64,000 nucleotides of DNA from assembly GCA_963697205.1 (NCBI GenBank), contig CAVONB010000013.1:1-64000 (forward strand), written 5' to 3'. Both the position numbers and the translations under genes were made by a program. The notes beneath the pieces are model-generated. The model was given only the letters and a program-made list of their open reading frames with translations. It made no database searches and was not told where the DNA came from. How positions within the stretch are numbered: the first letter of the stretch is position 1; every line of letters starts with the position of its first letter. Below are positions 44,465 to 54,205 of the stretch, in pieces. Origin of the DNA: CAVONB01 sp963697205. Its GTDB lineage: Bacteria; Pseudomonadota; Alphaproteobacteria; Rhizobiales; Hyphomicrobiaceae.

Positions 44465-45856
44465 CAGGTCGCTGAAAAACCCTCCAGCCGCGTGCTGACA
44501 CGGCGTCGCGAACATGATTTCGTTGCGCGCACATGGGAGGCGGGCATGCGCGGATCGGACAAGCAGACGGGATCGCTGTTCTCGTACGTGAACCTGGAGG
44601 AGCGCATTCCCGCGCGCCATCCGCTGCGCAAGATCAAGGGCGTCGTAGACGCCGCTCTGGTCTCGCTCGATGCCGATTTCGCGGCGCTCTACGCGGACGA
44701 GGGACGCCCCTCGATCGCGCCGGAACGGCTGCTGCGCGCGAGCCTCGTGCAGATCCTGTTCTCGATCCGCTCGGAAACGCAGCTGATGGAGCAGTTGCAG
44801 TACAATCTGTTGTTCCGCTGGTTCGTCGGGCTGTCGATCGACGAGCCGGTGTGGGTGGCGACGGTGTTCACGAAGAACCGCGACCGGCTGCTCAACACCG
44901 AGATGTCGCAGAAACTGCTGACGGCGATCCTCGCCCACGAGAAGGTGGCGCCGCTGCTGTCAGACGATCATTTCTCCGTCGATGGCACGCTGGTGGAGGC
45001 ATGGGCGTCCTTCAAGAGCTTCCGGCCGAAGCCGGCCGCACACGACACGCCGCTGCCCGATGGGCCAGCGCCACCGCCGTCGGCAGCCCAGGATGCGGGA
45101 CAGGCGGCGGACGAGGCGACGAGGACGGGAGCAGGCGAGATGGCGACAGGCACCGACAGCGACGGCAGCAAAGGCGAGGGCAAAATCGGTCGTAACGTCG
45201 AGCGCAACTGGCGCGGCGAGACTTGGTCGAATGCGACGCATGCCTCCGTCACCGACCCGGAAGCGCGGCTCTACCGAAAGGCCAAAGGCCGCCCGGCGCA
45301 GCTCTGCTACATGGGTCACGCGCTGACCGAGAACCGGCACGGGCTCGTCGTCGCGACCGACCTCACGCATGCGGACGGCACGGCCGAGTGGCGCGCCGCC
45401 CTCGCCATGATCGAGCGCGCCTCGCCCGGCTCGACGCGGAGGATCACGCTCGGCGCCGACAAGGGCTACGACGATCGCGGCTTCGTCGCCAAGCTCAGAG
45501 GGATGTGCGTCACGCCACATGTGGCGGCGAAGGCGAGGCACTCGGCCATCGACGCCCGCACCACGCGGCATGCCGGCTATGCGACCAGCCAGAGGAAACG
45601 CAAGCTGGTCGAGGAGCCATTCGGCTGGGGCAAGACCGTCGGCCCGATCGCCAAGACGATGTTGCGCGGCTTGAGCCGCGTCGGCGCCCAGTTCACGCTG
45701 ACCATGGCAGCCTACAATCTCGCCCGGCTGCCAAGACTGCTCCCGACCTGAGCCGCCGAGGGATGAGAAACGGCCAAGCCCGGCCACAGCATCAGACACC
45801 TCAGATGCCTTCAGCCACCACATCCGCCCTCTAACCGACGGTTTTTCAGGGACCTG
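44465..45856 (+). mobile_element. IS5-type element nested in IS1595 copy 2
   Basis: Inverted repeats caggtcgctgaaaaacc at 44465-44481 and the complement of caggtccctgaaaaacc ending at 45856 differ at one position. The 4-bp target duplication TTAG flanks both sides (44461-44464, 45857-45860). Removing the element and one TTAG restores the sequence of IS1595 copy 1. Confidence 0.95.
44546..45751 (+). CDS. IS5/IS1182-type transposase
   Basis: The 401-residue DDE transposase starts MRGSDKQTGSLFSYVNLEER. It has a DUF772-type N-terminal domain (RPSIAPERLLRASLVQILFS, YNLLFRWFVGLSIDEPVW), then FSVDGTLVEAWASFKSF with the first Asp. A low-complexity linker spans about residues 165-230, followed by TLGADKGYDDRGFV with the second Asp and KLVEEPFGWGKTVGPI with the Glu. 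ATG at 44546 has GGGAGG upstream. It looks complete. Confidence 0.9.
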   Translation: MRGSDKQTGSLFSYVNLEERIPARHPLRKIKGVVDAALVSLDADFAALYADEGRPSIAPERLLRASLVQILFSIRSETQLMEQLQYNLLFRWFVGLSIDEPVWVATVFTKNRDRLLNTEMSQKLLTAILAHEKVAPLLSDDHFSVDGTLVEAWASFKSFRPKPAAHDTPLPDGPAPPPSAAQDAGQAADEATRTGAGEMATGTDSDGSKGEGKIGRNVERNWRGETWSNATHASVTDPEARLYRKAKGRPAQLCYMGHALTENRHGLVVATDLTHADGTAEWRAALAMIERASPGSTRRITLGADKGYDDRGFVAKLRGMCVTPHVAAKARHSAIDARTTRHAGYATSQRKRKLVEEPFGWGKTVGPIAKTMLRGLSRVGAQFTLTMAAYNLARLPRLLPT

Positions 45857-46601
45857 TTAGGTGCGACCCGATCGTCTCCCCGCTGAGGTCGAAGAGGATC
45901 GCGTCGGTGGTCTCGCCATGGCGGTCGCGCACGATCAGGATGGCATCGTGCTCATCGGTGGAAAGGCCCGGCTTCTTGGCTTTTCCGCCGCGCTTCCTGG
46001 GCGCGCGGCCGACCAGCTTGCGCGAGCCCTTCGCGGACTTGAGGATGAACGTCTCGTCCGCCTCGACGATGCCGGTCACCGCGCTCGCCTTCTTGTCCCT
46101 GGCCGTCGCGAGGAAGCGATGGCGCCAGCGGAACGATGTGTCCAGACGGATGCCGGTGCGCGCCGCCGCCTTGCGCAGGCTGACGCCGTCGACCAGCGAG
46201 CGGGCATAGTCGAGCCACTTCTCGCGCAGGCGCAGACCCGCCAGCGGCGTGCCGGTCAGCGCGTTGAAGGTGCGCCCGCACGCCTTGCACATATAGCGTT
46301 TGAGATCCGAGGCCGAGCCCCACGGCTTGAAGTCAACCTCGCCGCAATGGCCGCAGGCCGGCGCTGCCGCGAACCGCGTTTCGATCATGGCGACGACCTC
46401 CTCGCCGGCCCCCTTCGCAGACAGCGCCTCGACCAGCGCGTCGCGCTGGACCTGGCTGAGGTCGCCCAGTTGCTCGACAAGTGCCCGGAAGTCTTGCGCT
46501 TTCATGATATCCCCGCTGCCGCCAAATCAGTGGTCAGCAAGGTCTCACAACACTGAGGCGGAACAGAGCCATGCGATTAGAGAAACTCAAGGGACGCCAG
46601 C

Positions 46602-47231
46602 CTGGACGACCTGCCCAAGCGGCGCACGGCCGACTTCGAGGAGAAGGTCGTCACGGTGACGTCCAGCGGTGGCTTCATCCTGCGTCGGGTGTTCTACACG
46701 GCCCCCTCGCGGCTGATCGGGCATCGCCTGCGGGTTCACCTGTACGACGACCGGCTCGACTGCTTCCTGGGCTCGACGCCGATGATGACGTTGCGGCGGG
46801 GGCGGCAACCCTCCCCCGACAAAAGCGGTCACGTCGTCGATTATCGCCATGTCATACATGCGCTGCGCAAGAAGCCGATGGCCTTGCTCAATCTGGTCTA
46901 CCGCGACCAGTTGTTTCCACGGCCTGCCTACCGCCGCGCCTTCGAGACGCTGTGCATCGAGGCCGGCGACAAACGCGCGTGCAAGGTGACGGTCGAGCTT
47001 CTGGCGCTGGCGCATGAGCGCACCTGCGAGGCCGAGCTGGCGCAGATCATCGACGCGGATCTCGATGCTGGCCGATTGCCGGATCTGATGGCCCTGCGAG
47101 AGCGGTTCGGGCCAAGTCCAGGATCGGTGCCGGTGATCGAGGTCGAGTTGGTCCCGCTCAGTGCCTACGACGAGCTGGCGGCCATCTACACTGTCGACAA
47201 CGCCACCTCCGGCATGGAGATGGTGGCATGA
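46602..47231 (+). pseudogene. IS21 istA copy 2, 5'-truncated
   Basis: Sequence identity with istA at 187-1722 begins at LDDLPKRRTADFEEKVV (codon 303) and runs almost unchanged to the stop. The catalytic core is lost. Upstream are 22 bp of unrelated sequence and then the IS1595 target duplication. Confidence 0.93.
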
Positions 47232-48049
47232 CCAGCAAAGCCAACGTTGACGCCGCGCGCGTCGAACTGCTGCTCGGCGACCTGCGCCTGCCCGGCATCA
47301 AGCTGATGTGGGCCAAGCTCGCCGAGCAATCCGACAAGGAAGGCTGGCCGGCGGCCCGTTTCCTTGCCGCACTCGCCGAGCACGAGATGGTCGATCGCGG
47401 TCGCCGGCGCATGGAACGGCATCTGGCCGAAGCGCGATTGCCAGCCGGCAAAACGCTGGCCACGTTCGACTTCGACAGCGTGCCGATGATCTCCAAAGCC
47501 CAGGTGGCAGCATTGGCATCGGGCCACGAATGGCTGGCGAAGGGCGCCAATATCCTACTGTTCGGGCCGCCCGGCGGCGGCAAGAGCCATCTATCGTCGG
47601 CGCTCGGTCTGGCCCTGATCGAGAATGGCCGACGGGTGTTCTTCGCCCGCTCGACCGACCTCGTGCAGCGGCTCCAGATCGCACGGCGCGAGTTGGCACT
47701 GGAAAGCGCCATCGCCAAGCTCGACCGCTACGACCTGCTGATCCTCGATGACCTCGCCTACGTCACCAAGGATCAGGCCGAGACCAGCGTGCTGTTCGAG
47801 TTGATTGCCGCCCGCTATGAGCGGCGATCGATGCTGATCACGGCCAACCAACCGTTCGGCGAATGGGGCAAAATCTTCCCCGACCAGGCCATGACGCTGG
47901 CGGCCATCGACCGCCTCGTCCATCACGCCACGATCCTGGAGATGAACCTCGAGAGCTACCGCTGCAAGGCCGCGCTCGACCGGAAACGCGGACGCGGCCG
48001 GCCGCCCGCGCACACGACGCCGAAGGAGCTGGAAAAGGCTCCTGATTGA
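47228..48049 (+). CDS. istB: IS21 helper ATPase IstB, copy 2
   Basis: The 273-residue AAA+ ATPase has Walker A GPPGGGKSH and Walker B LLILDDLAYV, as in copy 1. Most differences from copy 1 are in the last 30 residues and the following DNA. The IS21 right end tctcatcctgattgacgc is at 48143-48160. It is intact, but without a functional istA here it would have to act in trans. Confidence 0.92.
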   Translation: MTSKANVDAARVELLLGDLRLPGIKLMWAKLAEQSDKEGWPAARFLAALAEHEMVDRGRRRMERHLAEARLPAGKTLATFDFDSVPMISKAQVAALASGHEWLAKGANILLFGPPGGGKSHLSSALGLALIENGRRVFFARSTDLVQRLQIARRELALESAIAKLDRYDLLILDDLAYVTKDQAETSVLFELIAARYERRSMLITANQPFGEWGKIFPDQAMTLAAIDRLVHHATILEMNLESYRCKAALDRKRGRGRPPAHTTPKELEKAPD

Positions 48050-48164
48050 CGCTCGGCGATGCCGCCTGATTGTCGTTCCGCGTCAATCAACGCTTGCGAA
48101 GCCGGCGGCCCGCGACAATCATCTCTCCACCCGACCGCCGCTTCTCATCCTGATTGACGCGGCT

Positions 48165-49575
48165 GAGCTATCGCCAAATCTTGGTGACGGCCTGAGGGTT
48201 CAGGCGGCGGCTTGCGGGTGACGGTCGTTGGCCTGCCCGACCTCCAGCGCATCCTTGAACTTCGCACCCAGCACGACCTTGGGCAACTGGTTGTGGCCGT
48301 CAAGGCGGCGCCAGCTTCTCTGTGCGGCCTCGACCAGCTTGAAGACCATGGCGAGCGCCGTGGCATTCGACAGGCAGCCTTTCGACCGGATGGTGCGGTG
48401 ACGCACGGTCGCGAATGTGCTCTCGATGGGGTTCGACGTTCTGAGGTGCTTCCAGTGCTCGGCGGGGAACTCGTAGAAGGCGAGCAACGCTTCGCGGTCC
48501 TTGGCCAAGCAATCGGCGGCCTTCTCGTATTTCAACTGGTAGCTTTCGATGAAAGCGTCGAACGCGGCCTCCGCGTCGTCCCGTGTCTCAGCCATCCAGA
48601 TCTCCTGCAGTGACCGTTTGGCCTTCGGCTGCTGGCTCTTCGGAAGCTTGTTGAGGACGTTCGCCGTTTTGTGAACCCAGCAGCGCTGCTCGATGCACGT
48701 CGGCCAGATCTCACCGAGCGCCTTCCAGAAGCCCAGGCCGCCGTCGGCGACGGCGAGTTTGGGCGAAATCGAGAGGCCGCGGCGCTTGAGATCGAGCAGC
48801 AGTTCGCGCCAATCCTGTGCGCTCTCACGCACCCCGTCGGTGAAGCCGATCAATTCCTTCTTGCCCTCAGGTGTCGCGCCGATCAGCACCAGGATGCATT
48901 GCTTCTCGTCCTCCAACCGCGCCTGCAGGTAGATGCCATCGGCCCACACGTAGGGATAGCGTCGGGCCGACAGATCGCGCTGCTTCCATCGCGCGTGCTC
49001 ATCGTCCAGATCCCCTTCAACCGGGAGATGGTCGATGCCGAGAGCCCAGGTGCGTCCTTGCCGAGCAGGGCCGACAGAGCCTCCTCGAAGTCGCCGGTGG
49101 AAATGCCCTTCAAGTAGAGGATGGGGATCAGCACCTCCAGGCTCCGCGAGCGCCGTGCGTAAGGTGGGAGGATCATCGGCGTGAAGCGGATGCGTCCGGC
49201 ATCGTCCGCGGCGGCCCCTCGGTCGCGAATGCGCGGCTGGCTCACAGCGACCGGCCCGATGCCGGTCATCACTTCGCGTTCGGGCAGATGGCCATGGCGG
49301 ACAACCCGCTGACGCCCATCCCCGGTCTTGAGGTCAGCGTACTTGCCAAGAAACTCGGCAACCTCAGCCTCGACCGCCTGCGCGAGCAGAGCGCGGGCGC
49401 CATTGCGGACGACTTCTGTGAGCGGATCCTCGAAGCCGCCTGGCTGAATCAGCTTGGTCACGTTATCGTTCGGCACGGCATATCGCTCCTTCAGTGGAGA
49501 AGTGAGGTCGTCAAGCAACCCCACGATATGCCGCCTTCACCGATTCATCCCGTCACCAACTTCCGCGTATAGCTC
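48165..49575 (-). mobile_element. IS256-family element with 9-bp target duplication
   Basis: Ends gagctatcgccaaatcttgg (48165) and, complemented, gagctatacgcggaagttgg (ending 49575) form imperfect inverted repeats. The 9-bp duplication gacgcggct flanks both sides (48156-48164, 49576-49584). The first five bases are the last bases of the IS21 right end, so IS256 inserted exactly at the edge of IS21 copy 2. Confidence 0.94.
48200..49524 (-). pseudogene. IS256-family transposase, one frameshift
   Basis: The N-terminal part starts at ATG 49524 (MGLLDDLTSPLKERYAVPND). The frame breaks at about 49015 in GAAGGGGATCTG. Adding one G restores LKGDLDDEHARWKQRDLSAR and joins the C-terminal frame to 48200. 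That frame has the conserved YPYVWADGIYLQARLEDEKQ, LAVADGGLGFWKAL and SNPIESTFATVRHRT segments of Transposase_mut. The break lies in a G-run, so a sequencing or polymerase slip is plausible. Confidence 0.85.
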
Positions 49576-49676
49576 GACGCGGCTCTCATCCAGATCGTCG
49601 CGCCATACGCGAGACGGCGCCGTTGCGAAGTCGGACTTGCAGCGACGAATTATGACGCGATCTGCGGGGCAGGTCA

Positions 49677-49850
49677 TGCGCGTTCGCCCCCACCCGGGCG
49701 AGATCCTGGGCCTTGGCGTTTCTACGGCCGAGCGTCATGAGCGCGGGTCAGCTCGCCGACGCTATCGTCGTGCCGGTTCAGGAGATCGAGGACATCATCG
49801 CCGCTCGCCGTGGCGTCTCTGCCGACATGGCGGGGCGAGCGACGACTATC
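49677..49850 (+). pseudogene. HigA-like antitoxin remnant
   Basis: MRVRPHPGEILGLGV in one frame and MSAGQLADAIVVPVQEIEDI, then IAARRGVSADMA in another, correspond to the HTH_3 antitoxin HigA. That family reads PPHPGEIL, then MSAGQLADAIGVP and GRRGVSADMALRL. The frame changes between the two parts and the C-terminal half is lost. No HigB toxin is recognisable next to it. Confidence 0.6.
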
Positions 49851-49963
49851 AGCAATGTCCTGTTGTTTTGTACGGGATTGGCTCCACACCAATGAGATAG
49901 AAGTTTCCTTCGACTGGGATATCACGCCGAGTAGCCATTCGATGTTGCTCTCTACACGTAGCC

Positions 49964-50182
49964 TTGAACGCAGCTCGGCGATGCGCGAAGTCCGCGCCAT
50001 TGGACGCGGAACCAGTTCAGGAAGTTATCGCTGATCTCCAGAAGGACAAGCGTGACGTCCTCGCGCACCTCGACGTTCTCCTCGCCAAGACGGACACGCT
50101 TGGAAAGCTCTGTCGGTATGAGGCGCATCTTCTGCGACAGGCCGAAGGGCTTATTCGAGAGCTGCGACAACGGCAAACGTGA
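49964..50182 (+). pseudogene. Possible C-terminal remnant of a KSTGP-family protein
   Basis: The 72-codon frame ends LGKLCRYEAHLLRQAEGLIR, ELRQRQT. This parallels the segment LSRYERGMQRDLVSALKLLH, EVQ near the end of the neighbouring protein at 50402. It probably derives from a paralogue or partial duplication. The first part has no recognisable match. Confidence 0.35.
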
Positions 50183-50401
50183 TGCGGGTGTGTCGCAACC
50201 GTTCCGCGCCACCCTTTCCGCGGGGAGACCATGCGTTCGCGAACAGGGACGTCACGCGTCAATCGGGAAACATGCTCCAGGCGGTTCGGTCAGATCGGCG
50301 GCTTGACTTGACACGACATGTCCCAAAATCAAACTGCCGGCCTTGGCACAGAAGATGCTCTTGCGAGGGGCAGGTAAACTTAACGCACGAAGCGACCTCC
50401 C

Positions 50402-51037
50402 ATGGCTACGGAGAAGCAAATTGTCGCCAATCGCCAGAACGCCCTGAAGAGCACGGGGCCGCGCTCCCTTGTAGGCAAGGAACGCAGCAGCCAGAACGCC
50501 ATCAAGCATGGGCTGACGGCGCACCTCATCCTCCCAGGAGAAGACCCGCAAGAATACATGCGCCACTGCGGGCAAGTGGAAAAGGCCCTGCGGCCTAAGG
50601 GCCGGGTCGAGGCGGAACTTGCGAGGCGCATCGCCGACCTGCAATGGCGGATGCGACGGCTGCCGGTCTACGAAAAGACGCTCCTACAACTTGAGGCCTA
50701 TCTGCAGGCAGTGGAACACGACGGGATCAACGACGACTACGAGCCCGGGCGCAATGTACAGTTCGATGAGCTCGCTGGCACTGATGCCGACCTCGTCGAC
50801 CCCCTCCGCCTTGGCCGCGTGATTGACAGCCTTCTGGAGCGGGGCGCCTTTGACAAGCTGAGCCGGTATGAGCGCGGCATGCAGCGGGACCTAGTCTCGG
50901 CCCTGAAACTGCTTCACGAGGTCCAGGTCGTCCGGCGCACCACGCCGCCGCCGCAGCGAACCGTCGACGTGCGTGTGGTCGACGACTGGTTCGAGACGCC
51001 CGACGGTCGGATCCTCGCAAAAGCCGCCCCTCCGTGA
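50402..51037 (+). CDS. Conserved hypothetical protein, KSTGP family
   Basis: The 211-residue protein has the N-terminal signature IVANRQNALKSTGPRSLVGK and SSQNAIKHGLTAHLILPGE, seen in many bacterial proteins of unknown function. A helical middle and the RYERGMQRDLVSALKLLHEVQ segment follow. ATG at 50402 is preceded by GCGACCTCCC, a weak ribosome-binding site. No membrane segment or catalytic motif is visible, and I assign no function. Confidence 0.65.
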   Translation: MATEKQIVANRQNALKSTGPRSLVGKERSSQNAIKHGLTAHLILPGEDPQEYMRHCGQVEKALRPKGRVEAELARRIADLQWRMRRLPVYEKTLLQLEAYLQAVEHDGINDDYEPGRNVQFDELAGTDADLVDPLRLGRVIDSLLERGAFDKLSRYERGMQRDLVSALKLLHEVQVVRRTTPPPQRTVDVRVVDDWFETPDGRILAKAAPP

Positions 51038-51311
51038 GAGCTACCCGAGCCCGTTGACGCCGGTTCGTCTGGTGGTCTGTAGCCGAGGGTGGGGCCACAC
51101 CCCAACACCGAGAGAATGACGCACGCAACCTAAGCGGTCAGCCTCCATGGACCCCTCCTTGCCCGTGCAGGGGCACGCTGTTCCGCACAAGAGCACCGTA
51201 ATTGGTCGGCGAACCCCGCGGGGCCGGGTCCCCGCCCAGGGCCTAGGGATGGCCGGTGGGCACAGACACCGCAGTCGCTCCAGCCGCGATGGCCCCGCCG
51301 GAGCAGCAACT
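51038..51311. other. Non-coding stretch before the UbiH-like remnant
   Basis: Nothing recognisable is present, apart from a minus-strand frame that could be a frameshifted continuation of the UbiH-like fragment (GGTALIRVSNTARNRVAAPA). That idea is weak. Confidence 0.35.
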
Positions 51312-51653
51312 CTATTCCGGGCAGTGTTTGACACCCGGATGAGAGCGGTCCCTCCCAGGTTCCGACGGCTGGCCGCCCTCGTCGACCACCTCATCCAGTC
51401 GATCGGCTATCCGGATCGCCCGGATCGCCGCCGATGACGTCGCTACGCCCTCCCATACGCCCAAATGTCTCAACAGGTTGATGCTGCCGGCGAGCAGCGC
51501 CGCCGTGTGGGGATCCGACGACCGCGGCTCCAGACCGACAAGCGTTATCCGAGCCCCGAATCGCGCCAAACCAAGGGCTGCGGCGATCCCCGTCGGGCCG
51601 GTCCCGACGACAGCGACGGCAAGGGGGAGGTGAGGCGCGTCCAGGTGGCTCAT
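51312..51653 (-). pseudogene. UbiH/COQ6-like FAD monooxygenase, N-terminal fragment
   Basis: From ATG 51653 the frame reads LAVAVVGTGPTGIAAALGLA, the FAD-binding Rossmann motif, then RFGARITLVG and HTAALLAGSINLLRHLGVWE, as in ubiquinone-biosynthesis hydroxylases. Similarity fades after IRAIRIADR at about residue 85. Intact enzymes have about 400 residues, so most of the protein is missing. Confidence 0.65.
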
Positions 51654-52067
51654 GGGGTCCAAGCGGCGGCCGTGGGCATTGCAACGAGGCCGAAGACGAA
51701 CACGAGACGCGGCCCGCCCAGGCAGCGGAAGCACGCCGCTCCACTGTGCGAAAAAAAAACACGTAGCAGCAGATGCTTCCGAAATCACCCGTACCCAGAT
51801 GTACATTCCGAAAAACACCTTATGGCAGACTGAAGCTGCTACCCGAAACGAATCGTATTTGTGGCCTTTACGCCACGTCGACAGCGCAAAGACCCTAGAG
51901 TAGGTTAATTAGGGGTTAAATACTGACCAGCGGTAGGGTAGGTGTGTGGACAGCAAGGCCGAGTGGGGCTGGGGATGGCTTTCACCATCCGCGCATTGGC
52001 CGAGCAGGAGTGGGTGTTGGGTTGTGGTAACCTAGTACCAGTAGCTTTAGGTCCAACGGAGAAGAGT
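51654..52067. promoter_or_regulatory. Upstream region of porin 1
   Basis: The GC-rich half gives way at about 51750 (a run of nine A) to an AT-rich segment including taggttaattaggggttaaa near 51902. This is a likely promoter region for the porin, but no spacing-correct pair of boxes was convincing. No gene is visible. Confidence 0.3.
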
Positions 52068-53433
52068 ATGATCGGGGGACTGTTCAAGTCGGCTAGCCGT
52101 CTGGCGCTCGTCGCTACGGCTGGCGTATTGGCGGGCAGCATCGCTGCCCAAGCCGCGGATCTCGGTGGCGACTGCTGCGCAGATCTGGAGGAGCGTGTTG
52201 CCGAGCTGGAGGCGACCACTGTCCGCAAGGGCAACCGAAAGGTCTCGCTGACCCTCTCAGGTCAGGTGCACCAATCGATTTTGTTCTGGGACGATGGTGT
52301 TGAGTTCGAACGTCTACGCCGGCGTGAACAACATCAACTCGTCGTCGCGCTTCCGTTTCGTGGGCGAGGCCAAGATCAATCCTGAGTGGTCGGCGGGCTA
52401 CCTGTATGAGATGGAGACCGGCAATGGATCCAACTCTAGCGCCCTAAATCAAGACTCCTCGACCACCGTGATGCCGGCGACAGGGGCCGGAGGGTATGCG
52501 TTGGTCACGCGTCATCAAGCGTTCTGGATCGACAGCAAGTCGATGGGTCGGATCTGGCTGGGTCTGACGGACTCCGCTACGGGTGGTATCAACGGGATCA
52601 ACCTCGCCAACACGGCAGCCGCCGCGAACATGAAGCCATCGCTGCTTGCAGGCGGCTTCTTGCTGCGGTCGTCGACCGGTGCTCTTACTGGCGTGAAGTG
52701 GTCTGACGTGATGGGCCAAAACGGCATGTCCAACGGCTTGGGCGAGGAGTCGCGAACCAACGTCATCAAATACGTATCGCCGACCCTGGCCGGGTTCATC
52801 TTCTCAGCAGCCTGGGGCGAGGACGACTTCTGGGACGTTGCGCTGCGTTATGCCGGTGAATTCTCCGGGTTCAAGATTGCAGCTGGCATCGGTTACGCTC
52901 AGACCAGTGATGGTAATGGAGATCGTTTCGGCGGCTGCGCTAAGGTTGCCGGAGCGCCTGATCGCGATTGCTCCAGCATCAATGTCGGCGCGTCCCTTAT
53001 GCACGTACCAACCGGCTTATTCGCTTCGGGCCACTACGCGACCTTGGACGACGACAACGTGACCCCCTCCGCTGGCCGCACCGGGGACGATTTCAACTGG
53101 CACGTCCAGGCTGGTCTCGAGCAGAACTGGACGGGTCTTGGCAAGACAACACTCTTTGGCGAGTACGGTCAACACGAAGGCAACGTGAAGGCAAATGACG
53201 GTATACTCGGTATTGCTGCCGCGGATCCAGCATTCGCCCTGGGCGGCACGCTCCATTCCTCTAAAGTCACGATTTGGGGCCTTGGCGTTGTTCAGTCCAT
53301 CGACGCCGCTGCGCTAGATCTCTACCTCGCTTACCGCAATCACTCGACGGACTTGACGCTGGATAACGGCACTGCAGCTGTGGGGGCCCAAGACTTCCAG
53401 GTCATCTCTGCCGGCGGCCTGATCAAGTTCTGA
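52068..53433 (+). pseudogene. Porin 1, single-base frameshift
   Basis: This encodes an outer-membrane porin of the alphaproteobacterial type, a trimeric channel for small solutes. ATG 52068 follows GGAGAAG. A signal peptide (LVATAGVLAGSIAAQAADLG) leads to CCADLEERVAELEATT, a short coiled-coil segment, then a beta-rich barrel ending in FQVISAGGLIKF with terminal Phe. The frame breaks at GTTGAGTTCGAACG (about 52303). Porin 2 has GTTGAGTCGAACG there. With that T removed the protein has 454 residues. It is otherwise nearly identical to porin 2. Confidence 0.85.
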
Positions 53434-53460
53434 ACTCCGCCGGACCTGATCGAAGCCACT

Positions 53461-53488
53461 CGGTGGGGGCTCGCCCGAGCCCCCACCG
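53461..53488 (+). terminator. Strong hairpin after porin 1
   Basis: cggtgggggctcg and cgagcccccaccg form a perfect 13-bp stem with a minimal loop, 28 bp after the stop. No T-run follows, so efficiency as an intrinsic terminator is uncertain. Confidence 0.55.
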
Positions 53489-54205
53489 CACCACACCGGA
53501 AAGCCTGCCGCATCAAGGGCGTGGCAACCCTCCGGACAGGTGGCCTCGAGCGAGACGGCAGATCCGACGGACCAAGCTCTCTCCGGTCCCCGCACCCGCC
53601 GTCTCCCCCGAGCCCACTCGGAAGCCCCATGCGGAACCTGGCCCTCCCTCTCTCCTTGGGCCGGCAGCCGCCACGGCAGAAGATGAAGGCCCCATGCGAC
53701 CGGAGGTTCACCGCCCTCCGGCAGCGCCCCGCCCCGAAGGTTCACCGCCCTTCGGATCGGGTTTGACCACGAGACGCAACTCACCAGGGAGACGAGGCCG
53801 CTGACGGCCATCTGGGGTTGAGCACCCCGCGAGGCAGCTGGAAGCCGCCGTTTGAGGGCATTCCTGCCAGCGATCGGATGCAAAAGTCGTCCGAGCGCAC
53901 GGGAGAGCTACGTTAACGACTACAAGTCGTTGAAACTCAAGGTCCGACACCCGTCTCTCCTGGGTCTAGGGCGGCTGTGCCGCAACTCACAATTGTGATG
54001 TTTCCGCCACGCAGATACTGCAAATCCCCAGCTTTGGGGGCTTCGCTGTTTACGGTCCGTTAAGAGGTGCGTTAAGCCTACCGGCAGCAAAGCCGCGTGG
54101 GCCGGTTGTCGTTTCAACGACCTCACCCTGGTGGAGCGTCAAGTGGTGTCTGAAGTCGCGGTGACTTGTGGGTACCAGTTGCTTTAGTCCAAAGGAGAGA
54201 GAGTA
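53489..54205. other. Gap between porins 1 and 2
   Basis: About 700 bp without a supported gene. It holds the palindrome at 53987 and, near the end, gggtaccagttgctttagtcc, which resembles gtaccagtagctttaggtcc before porin 1. This suggests related control regions or leaders of the two genes. Confidence 0.45.
53987..53998. promoter_or_regulatory. Perfect 12-bp palindrome upstream of porin 2
   Basis: tcacaattgtga is self-complementary and lies 208 bp before the porin 2 start. It could be an operator. No equivalent was seen before porin 1. Confidence 0.25.

Larger units (their letters stand above)
44147..46505 (-). pseudogene. IS1595-family transposase, split by IS5
   Basis: The N-terminal part (46505 down to 45857) begins MKAQDFRALVEQLGDLSQVQ and reads to GSHL. 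The C-terminal part (44464 to 44147) continues KPVVAKDAVLVTDGNRAYEA to RALLH. Together they match the copy 1 protein except for SAKGAGEE for SANGAGEE. The insertion removes continuity within the catalytic core, so this copy is also inactive. Confidence 0.92.
44133..46570 (-). mobile_element. IS1595-family element, copy 2, interrupted by IS5
   Basis: Ends are ggctctgttccgcttc at 44133 and its inverted partner ending at 46570. It is flanked by a perfect 8-bp target duplication atgcgatt (44125-44132 and 46571-46578), the length expected for IS1595. It is almost identical to copy 1 and is itself interrupted at 44465-45856. It appears to be a recent insertion, since both duplications are intact. 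Confidence 0.95.
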
